From the NCBI GenBank assembly GCA_015064315.1, contig SVSL01000017.1, positions 1 to 32,832 of the forward strand: a stretch of 32,832 nucleotides of DNA, given 5' to 3'. This stretch comes from Oscillospiraceae bacterium (GTDB taxonomy: Bacteria > Bacillota > Clostridia > Oscillospirales > CAG-272). Shown here in pieces: positions 29,784 through 32,832 of the stretch (position 1 is the first letter of the stretch; each line of letters begins with the position of its first letter). The notes under the pieces were generated by a model. The model saw only the letters and a program-made list of their open reading frames with translations. It did not search any database and was not told the origin of the DNA. Position numbers and translations under genes: made by a program.

Positions 29784-31949
29784 TCAGCTGATCAGTCCGC
29801 TGTCAATGGAAAAGGTCTCCTGCACGCGGCGTGCGAGAAGGGGATGGTTTTTCAGCGCACCGTCGGAGGCGAGCAATGCCCGCGCATCGGCGGTGGCATC
29901 GGTGAGGATGGAAACGTCCTCGCCCGCGTCGGCAAGACGGAAGCAGAGTCCGCCGCTTTGCCGTACCGAGCCGTCGGAGGCGGATGCCAGAAAATCACCG
30001 GGGCCGCGCTGGATCAGATCCTGCTCGGCAATGGCGTAGCCGTCATAGGTGGTGCGCATGGTGTCAAGACGGGCACGGGAGCGCTCGCCCACGTCGTCGG
30101 TGCCGCCCGTAACCAGAACGCAGTAGGATTTCCGTTTGCCGCGTCCCACGCGTCCACGGAGCTGATGGAGCTGGGAAAGTCCAAAGCGTTCGGCGTTTTC
30201 CACGATCATCAGACACGCGTTGGGAACGTTCACACCCACCTCAATGACGGTGGTGGAGACGAGGACGTTGATTTTGCCCTCGGAAAAGTCCTGCATGATC
30301 ACATCCTTCTCACCGCTCTTCATCTTGCCGTGCAGAAAGGCGACGCGATGCTGTGGGAACCGCTCCTGAAGCTCCTTGGCGTAGGAAATTGCCGCTTTTA
30401 AGGGGGGACGTGGGTCTTTTTCGGGCAGGGGAGCGTTGTCGAGAAGGTCGTAAAGAGGGAACTCGTCGCAGGCGTTTTCCTGCTCCTCAATGGCGGGGCA
30501 GACCACGTAGACCTGACCGCCCTCCCGGATTTGCTTATCGATAAAGGCGTTGAGCCGCGCGCGGTAGGATTCGTTGACCGCAAAGGTATCCACACGCTGA
30601 CGTCCGGGGGGCATCTCGTCGATCTTGGAGAGGTCCAGATCTCCGTACAGAACCAGCGCAAGGGAACGGGGGATGGGCGTGGCACTCATGACCAACAAAT
30701 GGGCGTGGGTGTTTTTTTCGGATAGAAGAGCCCTCTGTCGCGCGCCGAAGCGGTGCTGCTCGTCGGTGATGACAAGCCCGGGAGCGGCAAATTCCACACC
30801 GTCCGAAAGCAGGGCGTGGGTGCCGATGACAAGAGGAAGCCGCAGAGCGGGATGGGGATTGCTCAGCAATGCCTTGATCCGCTTTTTCTCGGCGGCAGAG
30901 GTGGCGCCGATGAGCAATGCGCAATCGTACCCCAATTCCTTGAACAGGGGGGCGAGATCGGCGTAGTGCTGGCGCGCAAGAATCTCGGTGGGCGCCATGA
31001 GAGCCGCCTGTCTTCCGTTTTGCACGGCAAGCATCATGGCGGCGGCGGCACAAACGGTTTTTCCGCAGCCCACGTCACCCACCAGAATGCGGCTCATGGG
31101 GATATCGGTTGCCATATCTCGCTTGATGTCGTCAATGGCGCGCTTTTGTGCTCCCGTCAGCGCAAAGGGGAGCTTTCCGAGAAACACCGTCAGATCGTTG
31201 TTCTCGCATTTGGGCGCACCCGCCGATTTTGTCGCCCGTTGCGACATGGCGGCACCCAAGGAAAAATAGAAGAATTCATCGTAAACAAGCCGCTTGCGCG
31301 CAAGGGCAAGGCTCTCGCGGCTTTCGGGCAGATGGATGTTCCGCTCGGCAAAGGAAAGGGTGCAAAGCCCTCTCTTTTCCCGTAAAAAGGCGGGGAGCGG
31401 GTCTGTGCCGGATGCCGCAAGCAGGGAAAGCGCCGCCAAGACGTCCTTGGCGATCTGCTTGGCGGAAAGTCCCTCGGTCAGTCGGTAGACCGCCGCAAAG
31501 GGGGGCAGGGACGCAAATTCCGTCCAAGGCTCAAACACGGGGGATGCCATGGAATATTTGCTTCCGCTTCGCTCGACCCTGCCGTAAAAGCGGAAGACCG
31601 AGCCTGTGGGGAAGGTGCTCTTGAGGTAATCCTGATTGAAATAAACGATCTCGCAGGAGCCGCTGTCGTCAAAGGCGCGGAATTTTAAAAAGGACTTGTG
31701 ACTTCTCAGGCGTACGCACCGAGGCTCGGTGGCAACCGTCAGAATCAGAGCGCATTTTCCTTCGGCGGGGGCTTGGGTCAGAAGCCGCACGTCACCGCGG
31801 TTTTCGTAGGCGCGGGGGTAGTGGCGGAGCAGGTCACCAAGGGTAAAAATTCCCATTTTCGCATAGGCAGAGGCGCGTACCTTTCCCACGCCCGCGAGCA
31901 GGGTCACGGGGGAATCGTACGTGATGCACAGGTCGGGCTTTTCATTCAT
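29784..31949 (-). CDS. recG: ATP-dependent DNA helicase RecG
   Basis: Branch-migrates recombination and stalled-fork intermediates. 721 residues from ATG 31949 (GGAGG eight bases upstream; 22 further upstream codons lack a site). N-terminal wedge/OB domain (about 1-160), Walker A GDVGCGKT (291-298), DEQH (396-399) in TDEQHRFG, motif III MSATPIPRS, and C-terminal TTVIEVGVNVPN and QLRGRVGRG. The Walker A has Cys where Ser is usual (GDVGSGKT). Length is normal (~680-730). Promoter at 31986-32015, divergent from the glycosidase. Confidence 0.96.
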   Translation of the reverse strand: MNEKPDLCITYDSPVTLLAGVGKVRASAYAKMGIFTLGDLLRHYPRAYENRGDVRLLTQAPAEGKCALILTVATEPRCVRLRSHKSFLKFRAFDDSGSCEIVYFNQDYLKSTFPTGSVFRFYGRVERSGSKYSMASPVFEPWTEFASLPPFAAVYRLTEGLSAKQIAKDVLAALSLLAASGTDPLPAFLREKRGLCTLSFAERNIHLPESRESLALARKRLVYDEFFYFSLGAAMSQRATKSAGAPKCENNDLTVFLGKLPFALTGAQKRAIDDIKRDMATDIPMSRILVGDVGCGKTVCAAAAMMLAVQNGRQAALMAPTEILARQHYADLAPLFKELGYDCALLIGATSAAEKKRIKALLSNPHPALRLPLVIGTHALLSDGVEFAAPGLVITDEQHRFGARQRALLSEKNTHAHLLVMSATPIPRSLALVLYGDLDLSKIDEMPPGRQRVDTFAVNESYRARLNAFIDKQIREGGQVYVVCPAIEEQENACDEFPLYDLLDNAPLPEKDPRPPLKAAISYAKELQERFPQHRVAFLHGKMKSGEKDVIMQDFSEGKINVLVSTTVIEVGVNVPNACLMIVENAERFGLSQLHQLRGRVGRGKRKSYCVLVTGGTDDVGERSRARLDTMRTTYDGYAIAEQDLIQRGPGDFLASASDGSVRQSGGLCFRLADAGEDVSILTDATADARALLASDGALKNHPLLARRVQETFSIDSGLIS

Positions 31950-31985
31950 ATCGGCAACCTCCTTTTCTCTTGTATTTCCGCATTC

Positions 31986-32015
31986 ATTATAGCATTTGAA
32001 GGATGGGTTTGTCAA
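31986..32015 (-). promoter_or_regulatory. recG promoter
   Basis: Minus strand: TTGACA (32010-32015), 18 bp, TATAAT (31986-31991). Back-to-back with the glycosidase promoter. Confidence 0.78.
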
Positions 32016-32033
32016 GAAAATTTATAAAAGGAC

Positions 32034-32062
32034 TTGACTTTTTTTCAAAAAGAAGGTATCAT
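32034..32062 (+). promoter_or_regulatory. Promoter of GH116-like glycosidase
   Basis: TTGACT (32034-32039), 17 bp, TATCAT (32057-32062). Confidence 0.65.
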
Positions 32063-32094
32063 AAGACCAACGAAATGCTTGGAGGGCGCGCGGT

Positions 32095-32832
32095 ATGATC
32101 TACAAGGGCTCAAAACAAAATTGCATCTCATTTCCCATTGGCGGAATCGGTACGGGATCCATCGGTCTTGCGGGCAACGGAAGGCTCGTGGATTGGGAGA
32201 TCTTCAATCGCCCCGCTAAGGGAAGCATCAACGGATATTCCCACCTTGCGGTACGCGCCAAACGGCAGGACGGTAGCGTGATCGCCAAGGTTCTTTGCGG
32301 AGATCTGCCCGGAAATTACATGGGACAGTACGAAAAAAAGACCTTTCACGGCTACGGCTTTGGACCTGCGTGCGAGAGCATGTGCGGATATTCCCATTTT
32401 TCGGAATGCGAGTTCAAGGGGGAGTTTCCCGTAGCGGAGATCACCTTCAAGGATGCGGATTTTCCGGCTGCCGTAAAGCTTCGCGCCTTCAATCCCATGA
32501 TCCCTCACGATGCCTTTGCGTCAAGTCTGCCGGCGGCGTTCTTTGAGGTGGAATTTCTTAACACGTCGGAGGAAAACGTCGAATTTTGCGCGGCGTTCTC
32601 GGTGGCAAATCCTTTTGAGGGAGGCTTCAATCAAGGGTTGGAAAAGGGCGTTTTTATGCGCAGTCCTTTGGAGAAGGAGGAGCTTTCCTACGGCGATATG
32701 ACCCTGCTTTCCTGCGGGGACGGTGTGGGCATTCAGCCCTATTGGTACCGTGGAGGCTGGCAGGACGCTCCCGTGGTGTTCTGGAATGAGTTTTCCTCGG
32801 GCGCGCCTCTGAAAAATAGGATCTATACGGAA
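32095..32832 (+). CDS. GH116-type glycosidase, N-terminal domain (partial)
   Basis: 246 codons, open at the window edge. ATG 32095 with GGAGG nine bases upstream. The opening CISFPIGGIGTGSIGLAGNG, then LVDWEIFNRPAKG, is the N-terminal beta-sandwich signature of GBA2-type GH116 beta-glucosidases/xylosidases, reinforced by LRAFNPMIPHDAFASSLPAA (near 141-160) and FFEVEFLNTS. The catalytic (alpha/alpha)6 domain is outside the window, so activity is inferred from the family. No signal peptide, so intracellular. Confidence 0.85.
   Translation, partial: MIYKGSKQNCISFPIGGIGTGSIGLAGNGRLVDWEIFNRPAKGSINGYSHLAVRAKRQDGSVIAKVLCGDLPGNYMGQYEKKTFHGYGFGPACESMCGYSHFSECEFKGEFPVAEITFKDADFPAAVKLRAFNPMIPHDAFASSLPAAFFEVEFLNTSEENVEFCAAFSVANPFEGGFNQGLEKGVFMRSPLEKEELSYGDMTLLSCGDGVGIQPYWYRGGWQDAPVVFWNEFSSGAPLKNRIYTE

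Noticed and set aside
1..32832. CRISPR arrays, tRNA or rRNA genes
   Set aside because: No regularly spaced direct repeats, cloverleaf or rRNA sequence was seen; absence of tRNA next to the integrase also argues against tRNA-site integration.

Overview
The window looks like a chromosome segment of an endospore-forming, low-to-moderate GC Clostridia (Bacillota), plausibly a gut Oscillospiraceae-like lineage. The reasons are a cotJ spore-coat operon, an AbrB/SpoVT-type regulator, a T-box-controlled ileS, RNase J, strong AGGAGG ribosome-binding sites, and imperfect-palindrome intergenic elements of a kind common in gut Clostridia. No rRNA, tRNA or CRISPR array is visible.

Positions 1 to about 8415 are the right end of a temperate phage. 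A leftward early operon (1-5827, running off the left edge) carries a Cro-like protein, small unknown proteins, a Sak3/DUF1071-type annealing protein, a YqaJ-type nuclease, a NinB-like protein, an HNH-like protein, an HTH protein, an SSB and a cytosine-5 methyltransferase with permuted motif order. A compact divergent switch (5858-5967) with back-to-back consensus promoters and a repeated 17-bp palindromic operator separates it from a rightward lysogeny module: repressor, two small unknown genes, and a large serine integrase.

The integrase ends only 4 bp from the truncated end of cotJC. Only the first ~31 codons of cotJC remain in the cotJA-cotJB-cotJC operon (8399-9181, leftward). The prophage has therefore integrated inside a sporulation gene by serine-integrase recombination. 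This is the arrangement of known developmentally excised elements (skin in sigK, SPbeta in spsM), so excision in the mother cell could restore cotJC. The rest of cotJC should lie at the other, unseen prophage end.

Positions 9295-17683 run mostly rightward: a large secreted lipoprotein with an endonuclease/exonuclease/phosphatase fold and a GLUG-like repeat region, then an Ile T-box leader and ileS, a 133-bp palindromic element, lspA and an RluD-type pseudouridine synthase. Positions 17682-28932 run leftward: a small lipoprotein, a small membrane protein, prfB, a tightly packed operon (galactokinase-like, membrane protein, walJ, rlmH), a zinc-ribbon protein, a membrane-anchored foldase-like protein, RNase J with a ~215-nt structured leader, and a tail-anchored small protein. 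The right end has abrB/spoVT (rightward), a 29-residue Cys-rich peptide and recG (leftward), and the start of a GH116-type glycosidase (rightward, cut by the window edge). Most starts were reassigned from ribosome-binding-site spacing; several real genes are small or run off the edge.
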